In this document: positions 13,582 through 20,045 of the stretch, in pieces
How positions within the stretch are numbered: position 1 is the stretch's first letter
Layout: every line of letters starts with the position of its first letter
Assembly: GCA_009787945.1 (NCBI GenBank)
Contig: WQSI01000023.1
Coordinates: 1 to 20,094 of the forward strand
DNA from: Defluviitaleaceae bacterium
GTDB taxonomy: Bacteria > Bacillota > Clostridia > Lachnospirales > WRAX01
Direction of reading: 5' to 3'
Length of the DNA stretch: 20,094 nucleotides
Program-made: the position numbers and the translations under genes
The notes under the pieces: model-generated
The model's input: only the letters and a program-made list of their open reading frames with translations
Database searches by the model: none
What the model was told of the DNA's origin: nothing

Positions 13582-13792
13582 AATTTTCGACCCTTCGATA
13601 TTCTAAAATATCCCCTGGTTGGCAATCCAAAACGTCACAAATAGCGTTTAGGGTGGTAAAACGAATGGCACTTATCTTCCCTGTTTTTATATTGGAGAGA
13701 TTTGCGTTGGAAATTCCCACCTGCTTCGCCAATTCGTTTAAGGACATTTTGCGGTCTGCCATTACCCTGTCCAGGCGCAGAATTATAGCCAT
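13580..13792 (-). CDS. XRE-family transcriptional regulator, YozG-like
   Basis: 70-residue Cro/CI-type DNA-binding protein consisting of one helix-turn-helix domain: MAIILRLDRVMADRKMSLNE, then LAKQVGISNANLSNIKTGKI, then the C-terminal LNAICDVLDCQPGDILEYR that is typical of the YozG group. The ATG at 13792 follows AGGGGG at a somewhat long distance. It lies 11 bases after a DUF2975 membrane protein and is co-transcribed with it. This pair is a recurrent arrangement in Bacillota, in which the regulator probably controls the pair's own promoter. Confidence 0.92.
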   Translation of the reverse strand: MAIILRLDRVMADRKMSLNELAKQVGISNANLSNIKTGKISAIRFTTLNAICDVLDCQPGDILEYRRVEN

Positions 13793-13803
13793 ATATCCAC
13801 CCC

Positions 13804-14259
13804 CTACAAAGTTTGGTCAGCTTCGTCTTGCAAAACAAGACCATGCTTAAAAATTACATGTAAAGACAACATAGCTAAGGCGAAAAACAGTCGTGGTAAA
13901 CTTAAATCGAATATAAAGTTTATAAAAGCCACGCCCGCAAGCAACTTAATGACCCGCAAAACCCTTTCACTAAAGGGGGATTCTCCTTGGCGCAAATGCT
14001 TGAACAAATCACGCATGTATAAAATGCTGAGAAATATCAAAACCTCTCCCACTATGTTGACTATAATAGGTTGACCCTCATCCACGCCCATTAATACGCG
14101 CATTATGGTGAATACAAAATACACTGGTGCCCAGGGATATTGACCCGACATCCCATCCCAAATGAAAACGGCAATAATAACCAGCCAAAGGATGAGGAAA
14201 ACATTCAACACCACATGCACAACACCGCAAATTTTAGCAAAATCTTTTGTTTTCTGCAT
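13804..14259 (-). CDS. DUF2975 membrane protein
   Basis: 151 residues with four hydrophobic segments, about 10-35, 48-62, 66-80 and 110-135, and a cytoplasmic-type LFKHLRQGESPFSERVLRVI stretch between the third and fourth. Both this stretch and the pairing with a YozG-like regulator are marks of DUF2975. The ATG at 14259 (MQKTKDFAKICG) follows AGAGGTG with good spacing; the frame extends upstream through the promoter, so the longer start is rejected. The function of the family is not known. The gene is first in a two-gene operon from a clear promoter. Confidence 0.85.
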   Translation of the reverse strand: MQKTKDFAKICGVVHVVLNVFLILWLVIIAVFIWDGMSGQYPWAPVYFVFTIMRVLMGVDEGQPIIVNIVGEVLIFLSILYMRDLFKHLRQGESPFSERVLRVIKLLAGVAFINFIFDLSLPRLFFALAMLSLHVIFKHGLVLQDEADQTL

Positions 14260-14290
14260 AAAATACACCTCTTTTCTATTTGATGTTATC

Positions 14291-14319
14291 ATTGTAACAT
14301 GGGACACATCGTTTGTCAA
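14291..14319 (-). promoter_or_regulatory. Promoter of the DUF2975-XRE operon
   Basis: On the minus strand TTGACA (14314-14319) and TACAAT (14291-14296) are 17 bases apart, 32 bases before the start codon. The -35 is consensus and the -10 matches five of six. Confidence 0.8.
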
Positions 14320-14340
14320 GTATTATTTATCGTTTATCAA
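14308..14340. promoter_or_regulatory. Direct repeats, candidate operator of the XRE regulator
   Basis: ATCGTTTGTCAA (14308-14319) and ATCGTTTATCAA (14329-14340) differ by one base and are offset by 21 bases, two helical turns. The first covers the -35 of the DUF2975-XRE promoter. Binding by the small XRE protein encoded in the same operon is an inference from position. Confidence 0.5.
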
Positions 14341-14370
14341 TAATAAATTTGCCTTAAACGTAAAATAAAA

Positions 14371-14392
14371 AATCCCCCATAAACGGGGGATT
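14371..14392 (-). terminator. Terminator of the rpsF-ssb-rpsR operon
   Basis: On the minus strand AATCCCCC, a six-base loop and GGGGGATT are followed by TTTTTATTTT, six bases after the rpsR stop codon. This is a clear intrinsic terminator. Confidence 0.88.
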
Positions 14393-14398
14393 GAAATT

Positions 14399-14632
14399 TT
14401 AGTCTTGAGTATATGGTAACAAAGCCATATGTCTTGCGCGTTTGATAGCTGTTGTAAGCTTTCTTTGCGCCTTGGCGGAGTTGCCAGAAACACGTCTTGG
14501 CAAAATTTTGCCGCGCTCGGACATAAATTTGCGCAAGCGTGCAGTGTCCTTATAATCAATATAGGTTATTTTTTCAGCGGTGAAAACGCAAATTTTCTTT
14601 TTTCTGCGTCCACGTCTTTTTTGATGGGTCAT
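14399..14632 (-). CDS. rpsR: Small ribosomal subunit protein bS18
   Basis: 77 residues, normal length, binding 16S rRNA as a dimer with bS6 on the platform. It opens with MTHQKRRGRRKKKICVF and carries the S18 signature IDYKDTARLRKFMSERGKIL, then PRRVSGNSAKAQRKLTTAIK, and ends in RARHMALLPYT. The ATG at 14632 follows AGGAGG. It is the last gene of the rpsF-ssb-rpsR operon and ends at a strong terminator. Confidence 0.98.
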   Translation of the reverse strand: MTHQKRRGRRKKKICVFTAEKITYIDYKDTARLRKFMSERGKILPRRVSGNSAKAQRKLTTAIKRARHMALLPYTQD

Positions 14633-14657
14633 AATATGTTCCTCCTATTACACGGAA

Positions 14658-15170
14658 TTAGAATGGCAAGTCGTCATCATCCAAGGTGTTGTCAATTTCA
14701 AAGAAAGAATCGGATGGCGGCTGTGCCTGCTGTGATTGTTGCTGTTGTGGTGGTCTGCTATTTTGGGCTGGGGGCTGGCTATTATAACCGCCATGACCTT
14801 GGTCATATCCACCGCCGCCTGCTCTGTTTTCAAAGCTTGCGCGGGATTCGGCAAAATGATGCTCGTTGGTTAAAACCTCTGTCACCCAGCGGCGTTGCCC
14901 TTGTTGGTCGTCATAACTGCGCACTTGCAACTGCCCAACAACGCTAACCATCTGCCCTTTGCGGAAATATTTCTCAACAAATTCCGCATTGCGCCCAAAA
15001 CAGGTGCAGTTGATAAAGTCGGCAGACTGTGCGCCTGCGTCCTTTTTTTCACGGCTGATACCGCGGTCAACAGCCAAAGTGTAACGGGCAAAAGCCATAG
15101 GCTCTGCCGCATTAGAATAACGAAGTTCGGGGTCGCGGGTTAACCTGCCCATTAAAATGACTTTATTCAT
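14658..15170 (-). CDS. ssb: Single-stranded DNA-binding protein
   Basis: Homotetrameric SSB of 170 residues. The OB-fold spans about 1-108, from MNKVILMGRLTRDPELRYS through the CTCFGRNAEFVEKYFRKGQM segment to the WVTEVLTNEHHFAE strand. A flexible Gly/Gln/Pro-rich linker follows, then the acidic tip DDDDLPF that recruits replication and repair partners. The ATG at 15170 follows GAGGTG. It lies 19 bases after rpsF and 25 bases before rpsR in the conserved order, so it is co-expressed with the ribosomal proteins. Confidence 0.98.
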   Translation of the reverse strand: MNKVILMGRLTRDPELRYSNAAEPMAFARYTLAVDRGISREKKDAGAQSADFINCTCFGRNAEFVEKYFRKGQMVSVVGQLQVRSYDDQQGQRRWVTEVLTNEHHFAESRASFENRAGGGGYDQGHGGYNSQPPAQNSRPPQQQQSQQAQPPSDSFFEIDNTLDDDDLPF

Positions 15171-15189
15171 AAACAGTCACCTCAACTCT

Positions 15190-15576
15190 CTACGCTTCGT
15201 CAGTGGCAGCAACCACTTCTTCTACCGCTACTGGAGCGGGAGCAGAAGCCTGTGCAGGGGCTACAGCTGCATTTTTTGGAGCTTTCTCCAAATCTTCACG
15301 GCGAATAATCATAAAACGCATGACGTTTTCGCGGATGCGCAGACGTTGCTCCATTTGCGCAGGAAGCTCTGGCGGAGCATCCATGTAAAAGAAGCAATAA
15401 TGCCCTTCGTTCAGCTTTTGGATTTCATAAGCAAGCTTACGGCGTCCCCAATTGTCCACCTTCTCAATCACGCCGCCAAAACGCTCTAGCAACTCTAAAA
15501 TCAAGTCATGTTCAGCTTTGATGGCCTCTTCTTCCATGGTTGGAAGCAAAATGATACCCATTTCATATTTGTGCAT
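15190..15576 (-). CDS. rpsF: Small ribosomal subunit protein bS6
   Basis: 128 residues. The conserved part (1-96) is MHKYEMGIILLPTMEEEAI through RKLAYEIQKLNEGHYCFFYM to RENVMRFMIIRREDL. A tail of about 30 Ala/Pro/Val/Glu residues follows, longer than in the shortest family members but common in Clostridia. The ATG at 15576 is chosen over in-frame upstream starts because AAGGAGGTG lies seven bases before it and MHKYEMG is the normal N-terminus. It is the first gene of the rpsF-ssb-rpsR operon and partners bS18. Confidence 0.97.
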   Translation of the reverse strand: MHKYEMGIILLPTMEEEAIKAEHDLILELLERFGGVIEKVDNWGRRKLAYEIQKLNEGHYCFFYMDAPPELPAQMEQRLRIRENVMRFMIIRREDLEKAPKNAAVAPAQASAPAPVAVEEVVAATDEA

Positions 15577-15643
15577 AAAATACACCTCCTTTTGAGATAA
15601 GCCCGCCATCTTCATTGTGACGAGCAAGGATTTACAAAAACAC

Positions 15644-15672
15644 ATTATATCACAACTATATGCATATGTCAA
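15644..15672 (-). promoter_or_regulatory. Promoter of rpsF-ssb-rpsR
   Basis: On the minus strand consensus TTGACA (15667-15672) and consensus TATAAT (15644-15649) are exactly 17 bases apart. Transcription would begin near 15637 and leave a leader of about 60 bases before rpsF. Many Bacillota carry an S6:S18-binding leader motif at this place. A short stem (UGA-A-GAU with AUCUCA around GGCGGGCUU) can be drawn here, but I cannot confirm the motif. Confidence 0.88.
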
Positions 15673-15699
15673 ACAAAATTTAAAAAAATTGGAATATTT

Positions 15700-16899
15700 T
15701 TAATCAACCAAAACAGGGTCAAAGCACTCACGCCATGGCAAGCCCCATTTGTTCAGCATTTCCATAAACGGGTCTGGGTCCATTTCTTCCATGTTAAAAA
15801 CGCCCTCGCCTTTCCAAGTTCCTTTCATCATAAGCGCCGCGCCAATCATGGCTGGCACGCCAGTGGTGTAGGAAATGGCTTGGCTGCCAACCTCTTTATA
15901 GCACTCCTGATGGTCACAAATGTTGTAAAGGTAGTAGGTTTTTGGCTTGCCGTCCTTAATGCCTTGGAAAATGCAGCCGATATTGGTTTTTCCGTGGGTG
16001 CGCGGGCCAAGGCTGGCTGGGTCTGGCAGCACTGCCTTTAAAAACTCAATTGGAGCAATTTTCTGCCCATTAAAGTCAATTGGCTCAATGCTTGTCATGC
16101 CCACATTTTCAAGGACATTTAGGTGGGTAATATATTTTTGTCCAAAGGTCATAAAAAAGCGGATTTTCTTCAGCCCCTTGATGTTTTTAACAAGGCTTTC
16201 AAGCTCCTCATGGTACAGCAGATACATGTCTTTTTTGCCAACTTCAGCAAAGTCATACTCCCGCTTAATCTCTAAAGGCTTGGTTTCAATCCACTCCCCA
16301 TTCTCCCAGTAACGCCCATTGCTGGTTATTTCGCGGATGTTAATTTCTGGGTTAAAATTGGTGGCGAAGGGGTAGCCATGGTCGCCGCCATTTGCATCTA
16401 AAATGTCAATTTGATGGATTTCGTCAAAATGGTGCTTCATGGCATAAGCAGAGAAAACCTGGGTAACGCCAGGGTCAAAGCCGCTTCCTAAAAGTGCCAT
16501 AAGCCCCGCTTCCTTAAATCTATCATGGTAAGCCCACTGCCATTTGTATTCAAATTTGGCTGTGTCCTTAGGCTCATAATTTGCCGTGTCAAGATAATGC
16601 ACACCCGTTTCAAGGCAAGCATCCATAATTGTCAAATCTTGGTAAGGCAGTGCAAGGTTTATTACAATTTCTGGCTTGTAGCTTTTGATAAGCTCTACAA
16701 GTTCAGGCACATTGTCTGCATCCACCTGAGCGGTGGTGATTTTAACACCCTTGCCGCCCCATTTTTCAGCAAGCTCGTCACATCTTGCCTTTGTGCGGCT
16801 TGCAATCATAAGCTCGCTAAAAACTTCGCTGTTTTGCACGCATTTGGCAACAGCAACACTGGCAACGCCGCCAGCCCCTATAATCAAAGCTCTTCCCAT
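15700..16899 (-). CDS. Carboxynorspermidine synthase / saccharopine dehydrogenase family protein
   Basis: 399-residue NAD(P)H-dependent cytoplasmic enzyme. The Rossmann start is MGRALIIGAGGVASVAVAKC, followed by ASRTKARCDEL, the VINLALPYQDLTIMDACLE and GVHYLDTANYEPKDTAKFEY strands, and LGSGFDPGVTQVFSAYAMKH. The catalytic/C-terminal part contains GGDHGYPFATNFNPEINIRE and THGKTNIGCIFQG. This pattern is that of carboxy(nor)spermidine dehydrogenase, which joins aspartate semialdehyde with a diamine on the way to (nor)spermidine, rather than of lysine-degrading saccharopine dehydrogenase. The usual partner decarboxylase nspC is not in the window. The ATG at 16899 follows AGGAGG. It is a single gene with its own consensus promoter. 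The substrate is therefore an inference from the family. Confidence 0.87.
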   Translation of the reverse strand: MGRALIIGAGGVASVAVAKCVQNSEVFSELMIASRTKARCDELAEKWGGKGVKITTAQVDADNVPELVELIKSYKPEIVINLALPYQDLTIMDACLETGVHYLDTANYEPKDTAKFEYKWQWAYHDRFKEAGLMALLGSGFDPGVTQVFSAYAMKHHFDEIHQIDILDANGGDHGYPFATNFNPEINIREITSNGRYWENGEWIETKPLEIKREYDFAEVGKKDMYLLYHEELESLVKNIKGLKKIRFFMTFGQKYITHLNVLENVGMTSIEPIDFNGQKIAPIEFLKAVLPDPASLGPRTHGKTNIGCIFQGIKDGKPKTYYLYNICDHQECYKEVGSQAISYTTGVPAMIGAALMMKGTWKGEGVFNMEEMDPDPFMEMLNKWGLPWRECFDPVLVD

Positions 16900-16932
16900 T
16901 TTGTCCTCCTAGAAATTCCTTTGTTTACGCCG

Positions 16933-16961
16933 ATTATAGCATATACAGGAAAGCTTGTCAA
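16933..16961 (-). promoter_or_regulatory. Promoter of the carboxynorspermidine synthase-like gene
   Basis: On the minus strand consensus TTGACA (16956-16961) and consensus TATAAT (16933-16938) are 17 bases apart, 34 bases from the start codon. It lies back to back with the promoter of the divergent regulator gene. Confidence 0.85.
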
Positions 16962-16979
16962 ATCTATTTTAAAAAAGCC

Positions 16980-17008
16980 TTGACAAAGCGGGCTTGTCAT
17001 AGTAATAT
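16980..17008 (+). promoter_or_regulatory. Promoter of the sigma-region-4-like regulator
   Basis: TTGACA (16980-16985) and TAATAT (17003-17008) are 17 bases apart and point toward the gene starting at 17043. The -35 is perfect and the -10 matches four of six. Confidence 0.6.
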
Positions 17009-17042
17009 TAGATATATTAATATTTATATGGGGGTTACTAAT

Positions 17043-17480
17043 ATGACGAAAGATAATATGTCAAGGACTTTTACAATGGATAAGCAGGTGCAAAAGCTTG
17101 CTGAACGTCTTGAACATTTGCGGTATAAGCAGACAAGCCCAAGAAGCGGAACTTTAGGGCTTGGGGTGCAAAACAGCCGAAATGTTCACGCAGGGCAGGA
17201 TTTGACTGTAAAGGTGATAGAGGCGGAGGAGGCATTGGATGGGGCTGTTGGGGAGCTAACCAGGTTAGAATGGCAAATTCTCCAATCTGCCAATGGTTTA
17301 GCCGCGTCGCAAAAGGCGGTGATAATCTGGCGGTATATCTGCCGTTTAACATGGAAGGAGATTGCAAAACGTGCCGATTTAAGCGAAATGCAAGTGCAGA
17401 GAATACATAAAACTGCCATTGCCGCTTTAGAGGAAACTTCTAATATCGAAAGGAAGGGGAGCTGTGAAAGTTTTGTTTGA
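17043..17480 (+). CDS. Phage-type sigma-70 region 4-like regulator (DUF1492-like)
   Basis: 145 residues. The first 80 are helical with a long spacer (MDKQVQKLAERLEHLRYKQ, then VKVIEAEEALDGAVGELTRL), and the last 60 contain a helix-turn-helix of sigma region 4 type: VIIWRYICRLTWKEIAKRAD, then LSEMQVQRIHKTAIAALEE. The helical spacer followed by RYxxxLTWxEIA is the plan of DUF1492/ArpU-like proteins encoded in Gram-positive prophages. The ATG at 17043 follows GGGGG at about eight bases; an ATG at 17058 is possible. No other phage genes are near, so it may be a relic or a domesticated regulator. Its final 54 bases overlap the 3' end of the opposing rluA gene. DNA-binding is likely; the target is unknown. 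Confidence 0.68.
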   Translation: MTKDNMSRTFTMDKQVQKLAERLEHLRYKQTSPRSGTLGLGVQNSRNVHAGQDLTVKVIEAEEALDGAVGELTRLEWQILQSANGLAASQKAVIIWRYICRLTWKEIAKRADLSEMQVQRIHKTAIAALEETSNIERKGSCESFV

Positions 17481-18314
17481 TAAATGGGATAAAATGCCGC
17501 CCATAACAGGGAAAATTATGCGGTGGGCATGTAGCAGCTGCCGCCCCGCAGCCTTGACACCGCCATATTTAACATCACCTAGAAGGGGATGACCAATACT
17601 TTGCAAATGGGCGCGTATTTGGTGGCTTCGCCCAGTGTGTAAATGAATTTCTAGCAGGGTGGCATCTTTTACGGCATCATATTTCAGAGGGATAATGTGG
17701 GTGTGGGCATCTTTGCCCTTTTCACCATCAGTTATGCTTACGACATTGCGGGCTTTGTCTTTGGTGTGGGTTCCTCGCAAAGTCATTTCCTCCGCAATTT
17801 TGCCGCTGGCAACGCCCATATAAATTTTTTGTATTTTGCGGTCAGCCATTAATTCAGATAAAACCTGGGCAGATGCTAGGGTTTTAGCACAAATAACAAG
17901 CCCTGTTGTGTTTCTGTCAAGGCGGTTTACGGTCACAGGCTGAAAGCCGTTGCCTTCTTGCCTAAGCCGCCCCACTAGGCTGTCGCCCCCTGGCGCATCT
18001 GGCTGGGTCAGCAAATTTGCAGGCTTGTTAACCAAAATAACATGGTCATCCTCGTAGATAATGTCAACCTCGCCCTTTGGGAAGGTTTTCACAGGTGCAG
18101 CAAACCTATTAATAGTTTCTTCAGACACAAAAAGCCGCACCACATCCCCAACAATCAGCAAATGCGCTCCATCCGCTTTTTTGCCGTTAACTGTAATGGA
18201 TTTTTTGCGCAACAGCTTCTGCACAAAGCTTTTAGGCGGCTTTCCTAAATGTCTATGGGCAAATTTATCTAGCCGTTGCCCTGCTTCCTTTTCTGTTATT
18301 TGAACTTCCTGCAC
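17427..18314 (-). CDS. RluA-family pseudouridine synthase
   Basis: 295-residue rRNA-modifying enzyme that isomerises uridine to pseudouridine. The N-terminal S4 RNA-binding domain (about 1-70) reads GQRLDKFAHRHLGKPPKSFV, then QKLLRKKSITVNG. The catalytic domain has IIYEDDHVILVNKPANLLTQ, the catalytic Asp in VNRLDRNTTGLVICAKT, and LEIHLHTGRSHQIRAHLQSI, then GHPLLGDVKYGG. The family end FTAPLPFDIRSFL is intact. The likely start is GTG at 18314 (VQEVQITEKEAG), with GGGGGC seven bases upstream; the frame stays open to 18380 but the extra residues are not family-like. It overlaps the GNAT gene upstream by about 50 bases. Which of RluA, RluC or RluD it equals, and so its rRNA site, cannot be told. 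Confidence 0.93.
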   Translation of the reverse strand: MQEVQITEKEAGQRLDKFAHRHLGKPPKSFVQKLLRKKSITVNGKKADGAHLLIVGDVVRLFVSEETINRFAAPVKTFPKGEVDIIYEDDHVILVNKPANLLTQPDAPGGDSLVGRLRQEGNGFQPVTVNRLDRNTTGLVICAKTLASAQVLSELMADRKIQKIYMGVASGKIAEEMTLRGTHTKDKARNVVSITDGEKGKDAHTHIIPLKYDAVKDATLLEIHLHTGRSHQIRAHLQSIGHPLLGDVKYGGVKAAGRQLLHAHRIIFPVMGGILSHLSNKTFTAPLPFDIRSFL

Positions 18315-18798
18315 TGGACAGCCCCCACAAATTTGTTTCCCCTTGCCTAAACAGGGCAAACCCAACTTTTTTAAGCACATTTTCTGATTTTTTGTTGAAA
18401 GTTTCCGTTTCTGCCTTTATCATATATACATTAGGATGAGCCAAGCCCCATTCACAAACGGCTTTTATCGCCTCTGTCATATATCCATGCCCTTCAAACC
18501 CATCATTAAGGGCATAACCAATTTCCACGGTACGCCCCAAGTCTGGCAAATTTTTAAAAGAACAAGAACCAACACAAAGGCGGTCATCTGCGCGGATAAT
18601 AAGCCAGATGGCGCATAATCTCCAATCATCCCCCGCCATAAGTGCTTTATGGGCTTGCTTGCGCACAAAATGGGCAAGATGCCCCACAGGTTGCAAATGA
18701 CAGCCAAGCTGATGCCCCAAAACTGACGCATCCTCGACCCATGTCACCATTTGGTCCACAGTAAGGGGTATGATTTTTAGCCGTTCTGTAAAAAGCAT
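18265..18798 (-). CDS. GNAT-family N-acetyltransferase
   Basis: 177 residues of the RimJ/RimL-like group that often acetylates protein N-termini or small amines. The opening LFTERLKIIPLTVDQMVTWV, the core strand VGSCSFKNLPDLGRTVEIGY, the acetyl-CoA loop region DGFEGHGYMTEAIKAVCEWG, and KAETETFNKKSENVLKKVGF are all family-typical. The loop GFEGHGYMTEA stands in place of the usual R/Q-x-x-G-x-G/A. The start is ATG at 18798 or GTG one codon earlier, behind GAGGTG. The last 16 residues lie in the overlap with rluA and look unconserved, suggesting a short read-through into the next gene's start. The substrate is unknown. Confidence 0.88.
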   Translation of the reverse strand: MLFTERLKIIPLTVDQMVTWVEDASVLGHQLGCHLQPVGHLAHFVRKQAHKALMAGDDWRLCAIWLIIRADDRLCVGSCSFKNLPDLGRTVEIGYALNDGFEGHGYMTEAIKAVCEWGLAHPNVYMIKAETETFNKKSENVLKKVGFALFRQGETNLWGLSSAGSSNNRKGSRATAR

Positions 18799-18874
18799 CA
18801 CCGCTCAACACCTCTAATTTCACCTGTTTTGTCACAAACAAAAATCGGTTACAACGGTCTTAAACTCGACCTCA

Positions 18875-18937
18875 TTATAAAACACAAGCCGCCAAGACCA
18901 ACGTCAACAAAAGCCCTAAAACCCCGAACTTTCTCAT
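18875..18937 (-). CDS. Micro-ORF resembling a lipoprotein signal peptide
   Basis: A 20-codon frame, MRKFGVLGLLLTLVLAAC plus two residues, with a charged start, a hydrophobic stretch and a lipobox LAAC near its end. GGGAGG lies six bases before the ATG, inside the last codons of prfB, and the start is three bases after the prfB stop. After the stop, another frame reads YNEVEFKTVVTDFC, and a third reads VCDKTGEIRGVER. A small lipoprotein gene broken by one or two frameshifts is therefore as likely as a real micro-lipoprotein of entericidin size. Confidence 0.5.
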   Translation of the reverse strand: MRKFGVLGLLLTLVLAACVL

Positions 18938-18940
18938 TAT

Positions 18941-20045
18941 CTACCTCCCGCTGTTAAACCAATGCAAATACCCGCTGATAAAATTATCAATAGCGCCGTC
19001 CATTACAGCGTTTACATTCCCCGCTTCTGCGTTTGTGCGGTGGTCTTTAACTAGGTTGTATGGGTGAAAGGTATATGTTCGTATCTGCCCGCCAAAGCTA
19101 ATTTCCTTAACATCCCCCCGCAATTGGGTGATTTTTTCGGATTGCGCCTGCATTTTTTGCTCTAACAGCTTGGCGCGGAGCATTTTCATTGCTGCGTCGC
19201 GGTTTTTATGCTGACTACGCTCGTTTTGGCATTGGACAACAATTCCTGTGGGCAGGTGGGTTATGCGGATTGCGCTGTCGGTTTTGTTAACGTGCTGACC
19301 TCCCGCCCCGCTGGCTCGGTAAGTGTCCACCCGTAAATCTTCTGGGCTAATTTCCACTTTGCCATCATCTTCCACCTCTGGTAAAACAGAGCAGGAAGCA
19401 AAGCTGGTGTGCCGCTTCCCTGCTGTGTCGAAGGGGGAAAGGCGGATAAGGCGGTGAACACCAGCTTCGGACTTTAAATGACCATAGGCGGCATGACCGA
19501 TAATTTCTAGGGTAGCAGACTTAATGCCAGCTTCATCCCCATCTAAATAGTCAAGGAGGTTGGCTTCATAGCCTTTGGCTTCTGCCCAGCGGGTGTACAT
19601 ACGCAAAAGCATGGCAACCCAGTCGCATGCCTCTGTTCCTCCCGCTCCTGCGTGAAGGGATAGGATGCAGTTGTTATTGTCATATTCCCCACTTAGCAAA
19701 ATAGCTGTGGAAAAGGCTTCAAAGTCAGCAAAAAACCTATCTGACAGCTCTTTAATTTCATCAAAAAGCCCTTCTTCCCCTTCTTCCTGGGCAAGCTCAA
19801 TCAAAACAAGGGCTTCTTCAAAAGCCCGCTCTATCTTGCGGAAGCCCTCCGCTTTAAAGTTGATTTCCTTAGTTTCCTTTAAAACCTGTTGAGCGGTATT
19901 GCCGTCATCCCAAAAGCCTGGCTCATAGGTTTTCTGGGTCAGCTCCTTAATCTTTGCTTCTAAACCAACAATGTCAAAGAGATTTCCCCATTTCTTTTAG
20001 TTTAGAGCCATAGGGGGTTAATGCCCCCTTGATTTGCTCAATCAT
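18941..20045 (-). CDS. prfB: Peptide chain release factor 2, with programmed +1 frameshift
   Basis: RF2 recognises UGA and UAA and releases the finished protein. It is read in two frames. Codons 1-23 (20045 to 19977) give MIEQIKGALTPYGSKLKEMG, then KSL, and reach CTT-TGA-C. Skipping one base (19976) moves to the frame 19975-18941, beginning DIVGLEAKIKELTQ, for 367 residues in total. The stop-codon recognition tripeptide SPF is in RLIRLSPFDTAGKRH and the catalytic GGQ is in RASGAGGQHVNKTDSAIR. The first ATG follows a weak AAGGA. GGGG lies six bases before CTT as a possible stimulator. The in-frame TGA makes expression depend on RF2 scarcity, the known autoregulation. The GNAT and RluA genes lie downstream on the same strand. 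Confidence 0.96.

Noticed and set aside
14240..14280. Similarity between the sequences before DUF2975 and rpsF (AGGTGTATTTTATGCA in both)
   Set aside because: Explained by a shared strong ribosome binding site, spacer and start; too short to argue for duplication.
14429..14947. Plus-strand frame opposite rpsR and ssb
   Set aside because: It covers two opposing housekeeping genes and has low-complexity composition; an antisense shadow.
17473..17590. Possible plus-strand gene starting at GTG 17464 behind AGGGGAG
   Set aside because: The frame VKVLFDKWDKMPPITGK looks plausible at first but ends after about 43 codons and lies opposite the conserved end of rluA.
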